DNA from: Symsagittifera roscoffensis | Taxonomy: Eukaryota; Xenacoelomorpha; Acoela; Convolutidae | Reading direction: 5' to 3' | Assembly: GCF_963678635.1 (NCBI RefSeq) | Contig: NC_087064.1 | Location: 74,738,390-74,802,389, forward strand | DNA: 64,000 bases | In this document: piece after piece, positions 12,031 to 24,004 of the stretch | How positions within the stretch are numbered: the first letter of the stretch is position 1 | Layout: each line of letters starts with the position of its first letter | The notes under the pieces: model-generated | The model's database searches: none | The model's input: only the letters and a program-made list of their open reading frames with translations | What the model was told of the DNA's origin: nothing | Translations under genes and position numbers: made by a program

Positions 12031-13269
12031 CAATATCGAATAAATTTTTAAGAAACATCTATCCCATTTTAAACAATTTTAGCATTAAACTGTTCATTTT
12101 CTATCAATAATCTGAAATTTCTAAAATTTAACATAAAAAATTTCTCACAAGTTTTAATTTTTGTACAAATTTGGGTAATTCAATGAGAAAAAAGTGAGGA
12201 GGAGTTGAATCATGGAGTTTGATTTAGAAATTTCATAGAATATTGCGCTTAATGTTCATTTGAATTGAGATTCCTAAAAATTATCCCTGAACTGGACAAA
12301 AACAATTAGTTAAAAACCAAAATAAAAAGTTCGAAATGGAAAATTTCATGTAATCTTGATTAATTTTCATTTTACCTTTTCAAAAATTACGACTAATTTC
12401 ACTGTTTTCCGGAAGTTTCAATATTGACTCTGCTACTATGAACCTTCTTTTCAGTGTTTAGAGCATTGTATAACCAAGTATTTAGCTCAAATTAAGGTAA
12501 ACTTCATTGTATTTCAATATATTGAGAAAAAATTGTGGAAAAAGTCATTTTTTTATTCAAAATTTTGGATCATTGTCTCAACATAATGCCAATTAAAATA
12601 CAATCTTAGCTTATTTTTAAAACCAATACGTAAAAGTATGTTTAAAATTAGATCAAAAACAACAATAATTTAACCAAAATTATGAGATTTCTGCAATTTT
12701 TTCCAAAAATTTGCAGTTTGTTCCAAATACTTGAAATTTTTGCAATTTTTTCCAAATACTTGAAAAATCTTGCAATTTTTTTCCAAAAACATGAATTTTT
12801 TTCCAAAGTTTCAGTAGGTTTCAGCATAGTTTAAGCTAGATTGAGTACAGTTTCTAAAAAAGGATCATCTAATAAAATAGTTATTATTATAAAATTATAT
12901 CAAATCATATCGTGTTTTGAAGTTTTTTGAAAAAATATCAATTTTTTTTATAAGCATTTCCAAATTTTTGCACATCTTACCATGAACTTACCATGAACCA
13001 ATAAACATATTCTCTTCATTGCACATTCTACATGTAACACTCAACAATTACATAACGCATGCCGAGATTTTTGCGAAAAAACTAGACATTTCCACACAAA
13101 ATCCAAAAAATACCGTTTTTCTTACTATTTTCTGACCATCACACTGAAACCTTACCATTCCCTATCTTAATACATTGGGAAATCTTTTCCCTATGTTAAT
13201 ACAATGAATTTCTAATCCTTATACATAGGGATATCTATACACTATCTTAATACATGGGAAATCTAAACA
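12031..13269. repeat. 4.35-kb tandem repeat, partial copy C
   Basis: The first 1.24 kb of a third copy, from CAATATCGAATAAA to GGGAAATCTAAACA, where similarity to copies A and B stops inside the TATCTTAATACAT minisatellite. The CCAAT array and zinc-finger exon are absent. The breakpoint in the minisatellite suggests that repeat mediated the truncation. Confidence 0.85.
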
Positions 13270-13450
13270 TTATCTTAAAACATGGTAAGATCGGGCGCCA
13301 AAAATTTTTCTGAAACTTACCATCTGAAACCTACCATCTTAATACATGGGAAACCTATTCCCTATCTTAATACATAGGAAATCTATTCCCTATCTTAATA
13401 CATAGCCTGGTGACCGGATACTCTATAGCCTATCTTAATACATGGGGGTC
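13156..13450. repeat. Expanded TATCTTAATACAT minisatellite
   Basis: At least seven units of CCCTATCTTAATACAT(A/G)GGAAATC, interrupted by a unique stretch with ATCGGGCGCC, bridge partial copy C and the next array. This is the longest copy of this minisatellite in the window. Confidence 0.65.
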
Positions 13451-13457
13451 ACCAGGC
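13405..13457. repeat. 11-bp inverted repeat next to a C tract
   Basis: GCCTGGTGACC at 13405-13415 and its exact reverse complement GGTCACCAGGC at 13447-13457 enclose one minisatellite unit and are followed by a run of about 15 C. It could form a hairpin or mark the ends of a tiny insertion. Confidence 0.6.
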
Positions 13458-13504
13458 ACCCCCCCCCCCCCCAACTCTCCCCCCCTCCCACTCATATACT
13501 ACTT

Positions 13505-14268
13505 GTGGTTTATATTGACCCATTTCTTCATTTGTTTTTTAGGTTTTTGCCCAAGATCTGATTTACAATGATGACTTTCTAAGATTTCATTGCGTATTTT
13601 CGAGCTCAAAATCTGGTTTGTTTTGACAACTTTCTTGAATCTTTACATATGTTTTTAAACAAAATCTGATTAACAATGATGATTTTCTACATTTTTGTTG
13701 CATATTGTTGAGCTCAAGATGTAATTTATATTGACCCATTTCTTCAATAGTTTTATAGGTTTTTGCCCAAGATCTGATTTACAATGATGATTTTCTATTT
13801 TTTTGTTGCACATTTTTGAGCTCAAAATGTGATTTATGTTAATCCATTTCTTCTTGGTTTCATAGGTTTTTGCCCAAGACCTGATTTACAATGATGAGCT
13901 TCTATGATTTCATTGCATATCTTTGAGCTCAAAATCTGGTTTATTTTGACAATTTTCCTGGATCTTTACATATGTTTTTGCACAAAATCTGATTTACAAT
14001 GATGATTTTCTACATTTTGTTGCATATTTCTGAGCTCAAAATATGATTTATATTGACCCATTTCTTCATTTGTTTCATAGGTTTTTGACCAAGATCTGAT
14101 TTGCAATGATGAGTTTCAATGATTTCACAGCATATTTTTGAGCTCAAAATCTGGTTTATTTTGACAATTTTCCTGAATCTTTACATGTTTTTGCACAAAA
14201 TCTGATTTACAATGATGATTTTCTACATTTTTGTTGCATGATTTGTTGCTATTTGTTGCATTTTTGTT
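13505..14268. repeat. Degenerate GATTTACAATGATGA repeats
   Basis: Alternating segments containing CAAGATCTGATTTACAATGA, TTTTGAGCTCAAAAT and TTTATATTGACCCATTTC recur about every 150-170 bp. The same three-part repeat forms the right end of every 1543-bp unit in the neighbouring array, so this is the ancestral left end of that array. No gene. Confidence 0.65.
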
Positions 14269-15811
14269 GATTTTCATGATTTGTGTCGTTTGGTTTGAAT
14301 TCAACTTTTGCATTGAGTTTTCAAATAGCATGCTTTTAAGAAGAGAAAAATCAATTTTTCTGACAATAGAATTAAATTTTTTGACAACATAATCAATTTT
14401 ATTGCAATTTTATGGCAATAGCAAAAGTTTTTGTTGCAGTTTTATGGCGAAAACATTAGATTTTATTTCAATTTTATGGCAAACACAAAAGATTTGATTG
14501 CAAATTTATGGCGAAAGCAATCGATTTTATAGCAATTTCATGGCGATTTCAGGGCAAAAAAAAAGATTTTATTGAGATTATGTGGAGATAAAAATAATTT
14601 TTAGTGGAATTACGAGGCAATATATTCTTGATGAAATTAATCTATTTTCTTTCTATTATAATAGAAAATGTTGCTTAAATTGGTTACACATAATCGATTA
14701 TAATGGCAAAATTTTCGGCAAAATTTTCTCAATATAATCTATTTTATCCGAGAAACTTCGGTGCGGGTCGTAATGTGGTGATTTATTCGCGAGAGTGGTG
14801 CAATTTGTAAAATTGTTTAAACCAAATTGATTTTCTGAGCTTTCTCAAAACACTTTACTGACCTTTTCGTTATTATCAGAAAATTTTATGCGCCGCAGGA
14901 GAGTTTTTGAGAAAAACTAACCAAAAACGAAGTTTATAGGCTTTTTTGAAAGTTTTGAACAAGGCCACATATCTATGTCGCACAGGAGCACTACTAAATG
15001 GGAGAAATTATGGCGGCCACAGGGTCGAATTCGTGAAGATGGGGAGGTATTACCCCCCCCCCCCATTTTCCCCTCCTTAAACAGCTACTAGGCCGCTATT
15101 CTAACTTTGAATTGCTTTGACATGTTTAACGGTGCGTGCGCCTTGGTATGTATACGGAAGCTATCCAAATGATTCCGCGGCAAATAACGAGAAAATTCTC
15201 AAAGTTCATTGCAACGTCATAATCGGTCATCCGTGATTTCATTTTTGTCAATTTTAATATTGTAGACGATATTCTTTGAGTAATGCGTGGAAAGTTTGTG
15301 AATATATTTGTTCTACCTTAAGCCAAGAAAACAAATATGATCATCAAATAATAATCACCATGATCATAACACCATGTCAGCTTAAAATTCAAAATCTCAA
15401 AGTCAGTTAATCACATTCTCTCAAAGATTAATTGAGTAATGGGCAAATCATTTAGAGCTATGATTTTTTCTAATATTAAATCGACATAACAAATTGATTG
15501 ATTATGATAGACCTAAAAAACTGAGTAACATTCAGTATCTTTTCAGGAACATTTTTGTTGCATATTTTTGAGCTCAAAATGTGATTTATATTGACCCATT
15601 TAATCATTTTTTTTAAAAAATTTTGCCCAAGACCTGATTTACAATAATGGTTTACTATGATTTCATTGCATATTTTCGAGCTCAAATCTGGTTTATATTG
15701 ACAATATTCTTGAATTTTTACATATGTTTTCGCACAAAATCTGATTTACAATGATGATATTTTGTATTTTTGTTGCATATTTTTTGTGCCCAAAATCTTG
15801 TTTATATTGAT
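14269..15811. repeat. 1543-bp tandem array, unit 1
   Basis: Begins at GATTTTCATGATTTGTGTCG. Each unit has a left part with TTTTATGGC repeats, a middle part resembling the hAT-like MITE (GAGCTTTCTCAAAACACTTT, GCGCCGCAGGAG, then a C tract, 12 C here) and a right part of GATTTACAATGATGA repeats. Short open frames inside it (for example 15476-15685 minus) are repeat translations. Confidence 0.9.
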
Positions 15812-17353
15812 GATTTTCATGATTTGTGTCGTTTGGTTTGAATTCAACTTTTGCATTGAGTTTTCAAATAGTATGCTTTTAAGAAGAGAAAAATCAATTT
15901 TTCTGACAATAGAATTAAATTTTTTGACAACATAATCAATTTTATTGCAATTTTATGGCAATAGCAATAGTTTTTGTTGCGGTTTTATGGCGAAAACAAT
16001 AGATTTTATTTCAATTTTATGGCAAACACAAAAAATTTGATTGCAAATTTATGGCGAAAGCAATCGATTTTATTGCAATTTCATGGCAATTTCAGGGCAA
16101 AAAAAAGTTTTTATTGAGATTATGTGGAGATAAAAATAAATTTTAGTGGAATTACAAGGCAATATATTCTTGATGAAATTAATCTATTTTCTTTCTATTA
16201 TAATAGAAAATGTTGTTTAAATTGGTAACACATAATCGATTATAATGGCAATATTTTCGGCGAAATTTTCTCAATATAATCTATTTTATCCGAGAAACTT
16301 CGGTGCGGGTCGTAATGTGGTGATTTTCTCGCGAGAGTGGTGCAATTTGTAAAATTGTTTAAACCAAATTGATTTTCTGAGCTTTCTCAAAACACTTTAC
16401 TGACCTTTTCGTTATTATCAGAAAATTTTATGCGCCGCAGGAGAGTTTTTGAGAAAAACTAACCAAAAACGAAGTTTATAGGCTTTTTTTGAAAGTTTTG
16501 AACAAGGCCACATATCTATGTCGCACAGGAGCACTACTAAATGGGAGAAATTATGGCGGCCACAGGGTCGAATTCGTGAAGATGGGGAGGTATTACCCCC
16601 CCCCCATTTTCCCCTCCTTAAACAGCTACTAGGCCGCTATTCTAACTTTGAATTGCTTTGACATGTTTAACGGTGCGTGCGCCTTGGTATGTATACGGAA
16701 GCTATCCAAATGATTCCGCGGCAAATAACGAGAAAGTTCTCAAAGTTCATTGCAACGTCATAATCGGTCATCCGTGATTTCATTTTTGTCAATTTTAATA
16801 TTGTAGACGATATTCTTTGAGTAATGCGTGGAAAGTTTGTGAATATATTTGTTCTACCTTTAGCCAAGAAAACAAATATGATCCTCAAATAATAATCACC
16901 ATGATCATAACACCATGTCAGCTTAAAATTCAAAATCTCAAAGTCAGTTAATCACATTCTCTCAAAGATTAATTGAGTAATGGGCAAATCATTTAGAGCT
17001 ATGATTTTTTCATATATTAAATCGACATAACAAATTGATTGATTATGATAGACCTAAAAAACACTGAGGAACATTCAGTATCTTTTCAGGAACATTTTTG
17101 TTGCATATTTTTGAGCTCAAAATGTGATTTATATTGACCCATTTAATCATTTTTTTAAAAAAATTTTGCCCAAGACCTGATTTACAATAATGGTTTACTA
17201 TGATTTCATTGCATATTTTCGAGCTCAAATCTTGTTTATATTGACAATATTCTTGAATTTTTACATATGTTTTTGCACAAAATCTGATTTACAATGATAA
17301 TATTTTGTATTTTTGTTGCATATTTTTTGTGCCGAAAATCTTGTTTATATTGA
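15812..17353. repeat. 1543-bp tandem array, unit 2
   Basis: Second unit, 1542 bp, C tract of 10. It shares several diagnostic variants with unit 4 rather than with its neighbours, for example GGTAACACAT and GGCAATATTTTCGGC. Confidence 0.9.
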
Positions 17354-18897
17354 TGATTTTCATGATTTGTGTCGTTTGGTTTGAATTCAACTTTTGCATT
17401 GAGTTTTCAAATAGCATGCTTTTAAGAAGAGAAAAATCAATTTTTCTGACAATAGAATTAAATTTTTTGACAACATAATCAATTTTATTGCAATTTTATG
17501 GCGATAGCAATAGTTTTTGTTGCGGTTTTATGGCGAAAACATTAGATTTTATTTCAATTTTATGGCAAACACAAAAGATTTGATTGCAAATTTATGGCGA
17601 AAGCAATCGATTTTATTGCAATTTCATGGCAATTTCAGGGAAAAAAAAAGATTTTATTGAGATTATGTGGAGATAAAAATAAATTTTAGTGGAATTACGA
17701 GGCAATATATTCTTGATGAAATTAATCTATTTTCTTTCTATTATAATAGAAAATGTTGCTTAAATTGGTTACACATAATCGATTATAATGGCAAAATTTT
17801 CGGCAAAATTTTCTCAATATAATCTGTTTTATCCGAGAAACTTCGGTGCGGGTCGTAATGTGGTGATTTATTTGCGAGAGTGGTGCAATTTGTAAAATTG
17901 TTTAAACCAAATTGATTTTCTGAGCTTTCTCAAAACACTTTACTGAATTTTTCGTTATTATCAGAAAATTTTATGCGCCGCAGGAGAGTTTTTGAGAAAA
18001 ACTAACCAAAAAAGAAGTTTATAGGCTTTTTTTGAAAGTTTTGAACAAGGCCACATATCGATGTCGCACAGGAGCACTACTAAATGGGAGAAATTATGGC
18101 GGCCACAGGGTCGAATTCGTGAAGATGGGGAGGTATTACCCCCCCCCCCCATTTTCCCCTCCTTAAACAGCTACTAGGCCGCTATTCTAACTTTGAATTG
18201 CTTTGACATGTTTAACGGTGCGTGCGCCTTGGAATGTAGACGGAAGCTATCCAAATGATTCCGCGGCAAATAACGAGAAAGTTCTCAAAGTTCATTGCAA
18301 CGTCATAATCGGTCATCCGTGATTTCATTTTTGTCAATTTTAATATTGTAGACGATATTCTTTGAGTAATGCGTGGAAAGTTTGTGAATATATTTGTTCT
18401 ACCTTAAGCCAAGAAAACAAATATGATCATCAAATAATAATCACCATGATCATAACACCATGTCAGCTTAAAATTCAAAATCTCAAAGTCAGTTAATCAC
18501 ATTCTCTCAAAGATTAATTGAGTAATGGGCAAGTCATTTAGAGCTATGATTTTTTCATATATTAAATCGACATAACAAATTGATTGATTTTGATAGACCT
18601 AAAAAACTGAGGAACATTCAGTATCTTTTCAGGAACATTTTTGTTGCATATTTTTGAGCTCAAAATGTGATTTATATTGACCCATTTAATCATTTTTTTA
18701 AAAAATTTTTGCCCAAGACTTGATTTACAATAATGGTTTACTATGATTTCATTGCATATTTTCGAGCTCAAATCTGGTTTATATTGACAATATTCTTGAA
18801 TTTTTACATATGTTTTTGCACAAAATCTGATTTACAATGATGATATTTTGTATTTTTGTTGCATATTTTTTGTGCCGAAAATCTTGTTTATATTGAT
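17354..18897. repeat. 1543-bp tandem array, unit 3
   Basis: Third unit, 1544 bp, C tract of 12. In its left half it shares variants with unit 1 (GGTTACACAT, GGCAAAATTTTCGGC, AACATTAGATTT). Confidence 0.9.
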
Positions 18898-20177
18898 GAT
18901 TTTCATGATTTGTGTCGTTTGGTTTGAATTCAACTTTTGCATTGAGTTTTCAAATAGCATGCTTTTAAGAAGAGAAAAATCAATTTTTCTGACAATAGAA
19001 TTAAATTTTTTGACAACATAGTCAATTTTATTGCAATTTTATGGCAATAGCAATAGTTTTTGTTGCGGTTTTATGGCGAAAACAATAGATTTTATTTCAA
19101 TTTTATGGCAAACACAAAAAATTTGATTGCAAATTTATGGCGAAAGCAATCGAATTTATTGCAATTTCATGGCGATTTCAGGGCAAAAAAAAAGATTTTT
19201 TTGAGATTATGTGGAGATAAAAATAAATTTTAGTGGAATTACAAGGCAATATATTCTTGATGAAATTAATCTGTTTTCTTTCTATTATAATAGAAAATGT
19301 TGCTTAAAATGGTAACACATAATCGATTATAATGGCAATATTTTCGGCAAAATTTTCTCAATATAATCTATTTTATCCGAGAAACTTCGGTGCGGGTCGT
19401 AATGTGGTGATTTTCTCGCGAGAGTGGTGCAATTTGTAAAATTGTTTAAACCAAATTGATTTTCTGAGCTTTCTCAAAACACTTTACTGACCTTTTCGTT
19501 ATTATCAGAAAATTTTATGCGCCGCAGGAGAGTTTTTGAGAAAAACTAACCAAAAACGAAGTTTATAGGCTTTTTTTGAAAGTTTTGAACAAGGCCACAT
19601 ATCTATGTCGCACAGGAGCACTACTAAATGGGAGAAATTATGACGGCCACAGGGTCGAATTCGTGAAGATGGGGAGGTATTACCCCCCCCCCATTTTCCT
19701 CTCCTTAAACAGCTACTAGGCCGCTATTCTAACTTTGAATTGCTTTGACATGTTTAACGGTGCGTGCGCCTTGGTATGTATACGGAAGCTATCCAAATGA
19801 TTCCGCGGCAAATAACGAGAAAGTTCTCAAAGTTCATTGCAACGTCATAATCGGTCATCCGTGATTTCATTTTTGTCAATTTTAATATTGTAGACGATAT
19901 TCTTTGAGTAATGCGTGGAAAGTTTGTGAATATATTTGTTCTACCTTAAGCCAAGAAAACAAATATGATCATCAAATAATAATCACCATGATCATAACAC
20001 CATGTCAGCTTAAAATTCAAAATCTCAAAGTCAGTTAATCACATTCTCTCAAAGATTAATTGAGTAATGGGCAAATCATTTAGAGCTATGATTTTTTCAT
20101 ATATTAAATCGGCATAACAAATTGATTGATTATGATAGACCTAAAAAACTGAGGAAGATTCAGTATCTTTTCAAATT
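18898..20177. repeat. 1543-bp tandem array, truncated unit 4
   Basis: About 1280 bp of a fourth unit, C tract of 10. It stops after CAGTATCTTTTCA, where the other units continue GGAACATTTTTGTTGC. The next gene starts 70 bp further on. Confidence 0.9.
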
Positions 20178-20247
20178 AGGAAATATAAAAAAATTTTGCT
20201 GCCTTTTTTCAGTAAAAAAAAATCTGTGATTATTGCGCAGAGCAAAA

Positions 20248-20450
20248 ATGGATTATTATCAAACTACGAATCCGAGTTATGGAATGGCGGAGGCTTCGAT
20301 GGCGAGTGAGGGAATTCTATTCGGGGAAATCCGAAGGCGGGACAAAGTTGTCGTCTTTTCCCTCACTGGCCTGACTCTTTTGATGCTGTCTGCTTGCTTC
20401 GTGTATGGAATGGTTCAACCGAAGAGACTTATCAACCTTTTCTTCACTTT
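20248..20450 (+). CDS. TMEM243: TMEM243-like membrane protein, exon 1
   Basis: Encodes the N-terminal half of a small multi-pass membrane protein. After a short polar N-terminus the exon has LFGEIRRRDKVVVFSLTGLT, which aligns with the LFGETSAKDRIINLVVGSLT stretch I recall for vertebrate TMEM243, then a first membrane segment (about residues 35-55) and the start of a second (INLFFTL). ATG at 20248 is chosen because it has AAAAATGG context and gives the expected N-terminal length; the frame is open a further 15 bases upstream without ATG. The donor is probably TTT|GTGTAT at 20451 (phase 2), matching the acceptor of exon 2; another GT at 20459 is out of phase. TMEM243 has no established molecular function. 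Confidence 0.75.
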
Positions 20451-21090
20451 GTGTATATGTATGATGAGCCGTGAAATCCTTTCGCCGAATAAAGTATCCT
20501 ATTTTGGATTCCCTTTTGTGACCAAAGCCCTCAGGCAAAAATTCGATTCATTTTCGACCTGTTTTTTTTTCAAAAAGTCATTTTTGGCTCTAAAAATTTA
20601 TCAAAATGGGGTTTTTTTAGTTTTTTCGGAAAGCTAAGAACTAAAAACCTATTCGGACGACCTAAAAACCGTTCACGTTGCTTGGGGGTGAGGTAACATT
20701 ACCCAGCCCAGAAAAGTAGCCAAAAAAATGCATGTAGATCTTAACAAGCGGCACAACAGCAGTTCTCCGCGAAGAACTGAACAGCTCGAACATTGGTCCC
20801 TTTCCCTTGTGAATAAATCGTCTCAACTTAATAATTTAACTAGAAAAAAAAGTTTTGCGAAATTTTCGGTTTTTTGAAAACCCCGTGACTGAGTGTCCTC
20901 GAGTTATGTCAGCCAAACATAAGTTATTGGTCAACAAATCAAGAAAATCAAACGTGAATTTCAGTTAGTTTTGGTCAGTTTAAAGAGCTTCGACTGACTT
21001 GAAACTTTCGTGCAATTTGGTCCCTATGTTATGAGAACAGTTTGATATAAACTAATTTTGCGTCAGTGTATTGAAATTTTCGGAGAACAG
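20451..21090 (+). other. Probable intron of the TMEM243-like gene with MITE remnant
   Basis: About 640 bp between the two exons. Bases 20520-20665 resemble the hAT-like MITE interior (AAAATGGGGTTTTTT, GAAAGCTAAGAA, CGACCTAAAAACC), so part of the intron is an old insertion. It ends in GGAGAACAG at 21090, a usable acceptor although the pyrimidine tract is short. Confidence 0.55.
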
Positions 21091-21265
21091 AATTTCACGG
21101 TTGATGTTTGTTTTATGCACCTTCTGTATCTCTGAGTTGGTCATCATCTTCTGGTACCGGAGGGGGGAGTTGGACCCCAAGTTCAGATACCTCATATGCT
21201 ACAATGCCATCTGCATCATCGCTCTCTGCACCTGCTGCCTCATATTCGCAGCCTCCGAAAATTGA
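21091..21265 (+). CDS. TMEM243: TMEM243-like membrane protein, exon 2
   Basis: Encodes the C-terminal half: the rest of the second/third membrane segment (ISELVIIF), the loop WYRRGELDPKFRYLI, and a last hydrophobic segment to FAASEN and TGA. The loop matches the vertebrate TMEM243 loop WYRQGDLEPKFRKLI closely and is the strongest homology in the window. With exon 1 the product is about 125 residues, near the 118 of the human protein; the five-residue excess falls at the exon junction, so the exact splice site is uncertain. GC content and codon use are higher than in the flanks, as expected for a genuine gene. Nothing suggests a pseudogene. Confidence 0.8.
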
Positions 21266-21530
21266 AGACCGCCGCAAAAATCGGATCTCTTCAAATCTCC
21301 CCCCTATTTATACCTCAATGAGTATACACCCCTATGCATGACTAATTCAAGGGTTAAGCATTTGCAAGTTTTTTAAGTTTTTTTTAACCCCCAAACGAAT
21401 ATCTAAACTCGCTGCTCTGGCGCTGGTTTTGTTAGTGAAGAGATCTCAAAAGTCTGCCACACCCATTTTGTGTTCTGTAGTGATTGATCTATTATCACGT
21501 GCCATCTCTCACTCATCGAAGACTTCTATT

Positions 21531-21969
21531 CAGGCGCGGCTCTAGGAATTTCTCGAGAGGGGGGGGGGGGGGCGGACTTTCAAAAAAAAAATGAAAATTG
21601 TGTCGATCTTTTCTTTTAGGTTGACCAACTTGATTTTCTGAGCTCTCCCAAATCGCTATATAGACATGAATTTGACCAAATTTTCTTTGTCGCAGTCAAA
21701 TTGTTTGAAAAAAGCCAAAAACGGCGTTTTTAGGCTTTTTTTGGAAAATTTCAACCAAAAAAGCGCGTTTTTCCGGCGCGCGCTTCCCCCTCAAAATTAT
21801 TATAGATTGGCGCCTAAGGCGCCTTTAGAAAAATTTTAAGGTCAATCAGCCAAAAATGGATATCTCAAAATAATACAAAGTGGGACCCTTTGGTCGGCAG
21901 GGGTGGAATACCTGAGAGAAGGCGTCCGCTCCCATCCCCCCCTATCCCCGCCCCCTAAATCCACTACTG
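21531..21969 (+). mobile_element. hAT-like MITE, copy 1
   Basis: 439-bp element starting CAGGCGCGGCTCTAGG and ending CCTAAATCCACTACTG, flanked by a perfect 8-bp target duplication CTTCTATT (21523-21530 and 21970-21977). It contains the family hallmarks: a G tract after CTCGAG, GAGCTCTCCCAAA, GGCGCCTAAGGCGCC, and a C-rich right end. It encodes nothing functional. Confidence 0.85.
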
Positions 21970-21977
21970 CTTCTATT

Positions 21978-22510
21978 GCTACTTAACTAATCTGAGTGAA
22001 AAAGAGTAACAAATGAAATTCTAAAAAACTAGGAGAAATGAAGCTAAGGAAATGGGCACAATGCTGAAAAGTTTTGAGAGAAACCTTCGTGAGTGATGCA
22101 AAAGGGGCGCTATTTCGTATTTAAAATTTAATGATTTAGTAAAAATTGATTCATTTTAGTTTTGATATTAAAAACAATTTGTCAAGTATATCCGTTATCG
22201 ATGAAAATTGAAATTGCTACTAGTCGTTCCCTTGGCTCAACACGTGTTGGGTTATACCAGCGGGCTTTTAAAGCTGTATTGGGCTGATAAAAGTAATTTC
22301 ATCTTCATTAGTGTCCCCAAATTGTGTTTGCCAGTTTTTTCCAAAGGGTCTCTCCCACTTCATAAATTTAAGTTGAACTAAATCAACCATAAGTTTGTGT
22401 AATTGGCCTAATTGGGTAAGTTTGAACACCTACTGCTAAAAGCATACAAAAATAATCACAGCTCAATAAATGTTTGATTTTGACCTCAAAGCACCTTTTT
22501 CATCTGTACA
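21978..22510. other. Intergenic, nothing recognised
   Basis: No gene, repeat end or RNA was recognised. It precedes a TATA box at 22512. Confidence 0.4.
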
Positions 22511-22511
22511 G

Positions 22512-22518
22512 TATAAAA
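22512..22518 (+). promoter_or_regulatory. TATA box
   Basis: TATAAAA followed about 25-30 bp later by AATCAGCT, an initiator-like sequence, and by an ATG at 22580. The spacing is that of a standard TATA promoter. Confidence 0.4.
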
Positions 22519-22579
22519 TTTTTCCACCCCAGGCATCTATAATCAGCTTTTTTCTGAAATCGTAACGAAAATTTAAAAA

Positions 22580-22789
22580 ATGTTAGCGGTACTTTCATGC
22601 TTGTTGCTGGTATATTGGAGTTTTTTTAAGTTTGTACTGACAACAAAACAAAAGGTTGAGTTTATTAGCGCAATTTCAAAAAGTTGTGTTTGCGGTTCAT
22701 TAGCAAGTTCATTCAGTAATTTCAAAAAAGGATTTTTTCAGAGCGTTAGAAAATTTAAACGCCAAATTTCAGTCCAAGAGTCAATATAG
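22580..22789 (+). CDS. Possible first exon of a secreted protein
   Basis: The frame opens with MLAVLSCLLLVYW, a signal-peptide-like start, 60 bp after a TATA box and an initiator-like motif. Beyond about residue 20 the translation is low-complexity and Phe/Lys-rich, so the true exon may end early, for instance at CTG|GTATAT near 22609. No homology is recognised and no second exon was found, so this may be chance. Bases 22790-24000 contain only AT-rich DNA with GCGATAA/TTATCGC dyads near 23070-23180. Confidence 0.25.
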   Translation: MLAVLSCLLLVYWSFFKFVLTTKQKVEFISAISKSCVCGSLASSFSNFKKGFFQSVRKFKRQISVQESI

Positions 22790-24004
22790 TTTGATTTTGT
22801 CACAAATTTTTTGTCAAAAACAACCCAGAATTACAAAAAAAAAGTAGTCCTACAATTCTCATAAACGCACCAAATTGTATGACTTGCTTTATCCTAAATT
22901 GTGAACAACTGTATGACTAGCAATCTCCCACGGTGTGACTCGTACTCTGTTATAAAAATTCAAATCTGCATTTTCTGTGATCTAATTCCATGTATGTTAG
23001 CGTAGGTTTGTTGTGTTTGTTTCCAAACACAGTAACACAACACTGGATAATTGATACCGGGGTTGAGCTCGCATTAAAAATTAGCGATTAAAAGTGAAAA
23101 AAAAACAGCGATTGCCATCAATGAACTATCGATATTCATTGCCACAGTAGCAAATTTTCTCGATAAATTATCGCTAATTCGGCTATTTTTCAGCAATGAA
23201 AGAGCGATAAAAAACCTATCAAAATGAGGAAAAAAAAGTGATCTACCGGTTTACAATCCCGCAACCATCAGCTTTGTTGACATGTATGCTACCTCTGCGC
23301 TATCATGCCTGCGATAAGCTCAAGTTAAAGCGCTTATCAACTAAAACTTTCATTTGAAAGCTACAAGAATGAGTTAAAATTTTTGAAGTATTAGCGATGA
23401 GTTTCTACGGAACCATTACTGAAATAGCTCTGAAAAATCGCAGAAATAGCTATGCAAAAAAACGCTGAATTATACATGAATCAGCACTGGAAAATAGAGA
23501 TCACTGGGATACTACAAAAAAAGCGATAATTAACGGTGGGACTTCAACCCGGGTACGCATATGTCAAGTTGCAATTTAAAATCTCGTAGAAAGGCTACAA
23601 TATGAAGTTATGTCAAAGCAATAAATTGTTCCTAAAAAATTTAATCCTAAATATAACATAATATGTGATGACAACTTTTATGAGAAAACTGCTTGATTTC
23701 TTGCAATCACGAGGAAAGAAAATCAGCTGGTTTTTTGGAGAGTTCTTTTTTTCTGAAGAAAAAGTTCTTTTTTGACATTTTTGATTTACTTTCATATACA
23801 AAAAAAAAGTAATGTCGCACACGGGTTGCACTTGCATTGCAATTCAGAAATTCATCAAAGATCTTTCTTTTTTTGTATCGATCGATATATCATTAATTTC
23901 GCACACGGGTTAAAGTTGCCTTGCAATTCAAAAATGCATCAAAGATGTTTCTTTTCTTTTGCATCCATGTATCATGTCGCTGTACCACCTAAGCGATGTT
24001 CATC

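Noticed and set aside
3347-13269. CRISPR-like reading of the tandem repeats
   Set aside because: Units are kilobases long, spacers are absent, and the DNA is eukaryotic.
23530-23570. tRNA-like internal promoter in CTTCAACCCGGGT
   Set aside because: No cloverleaf could be built around it and no matching A box is present.
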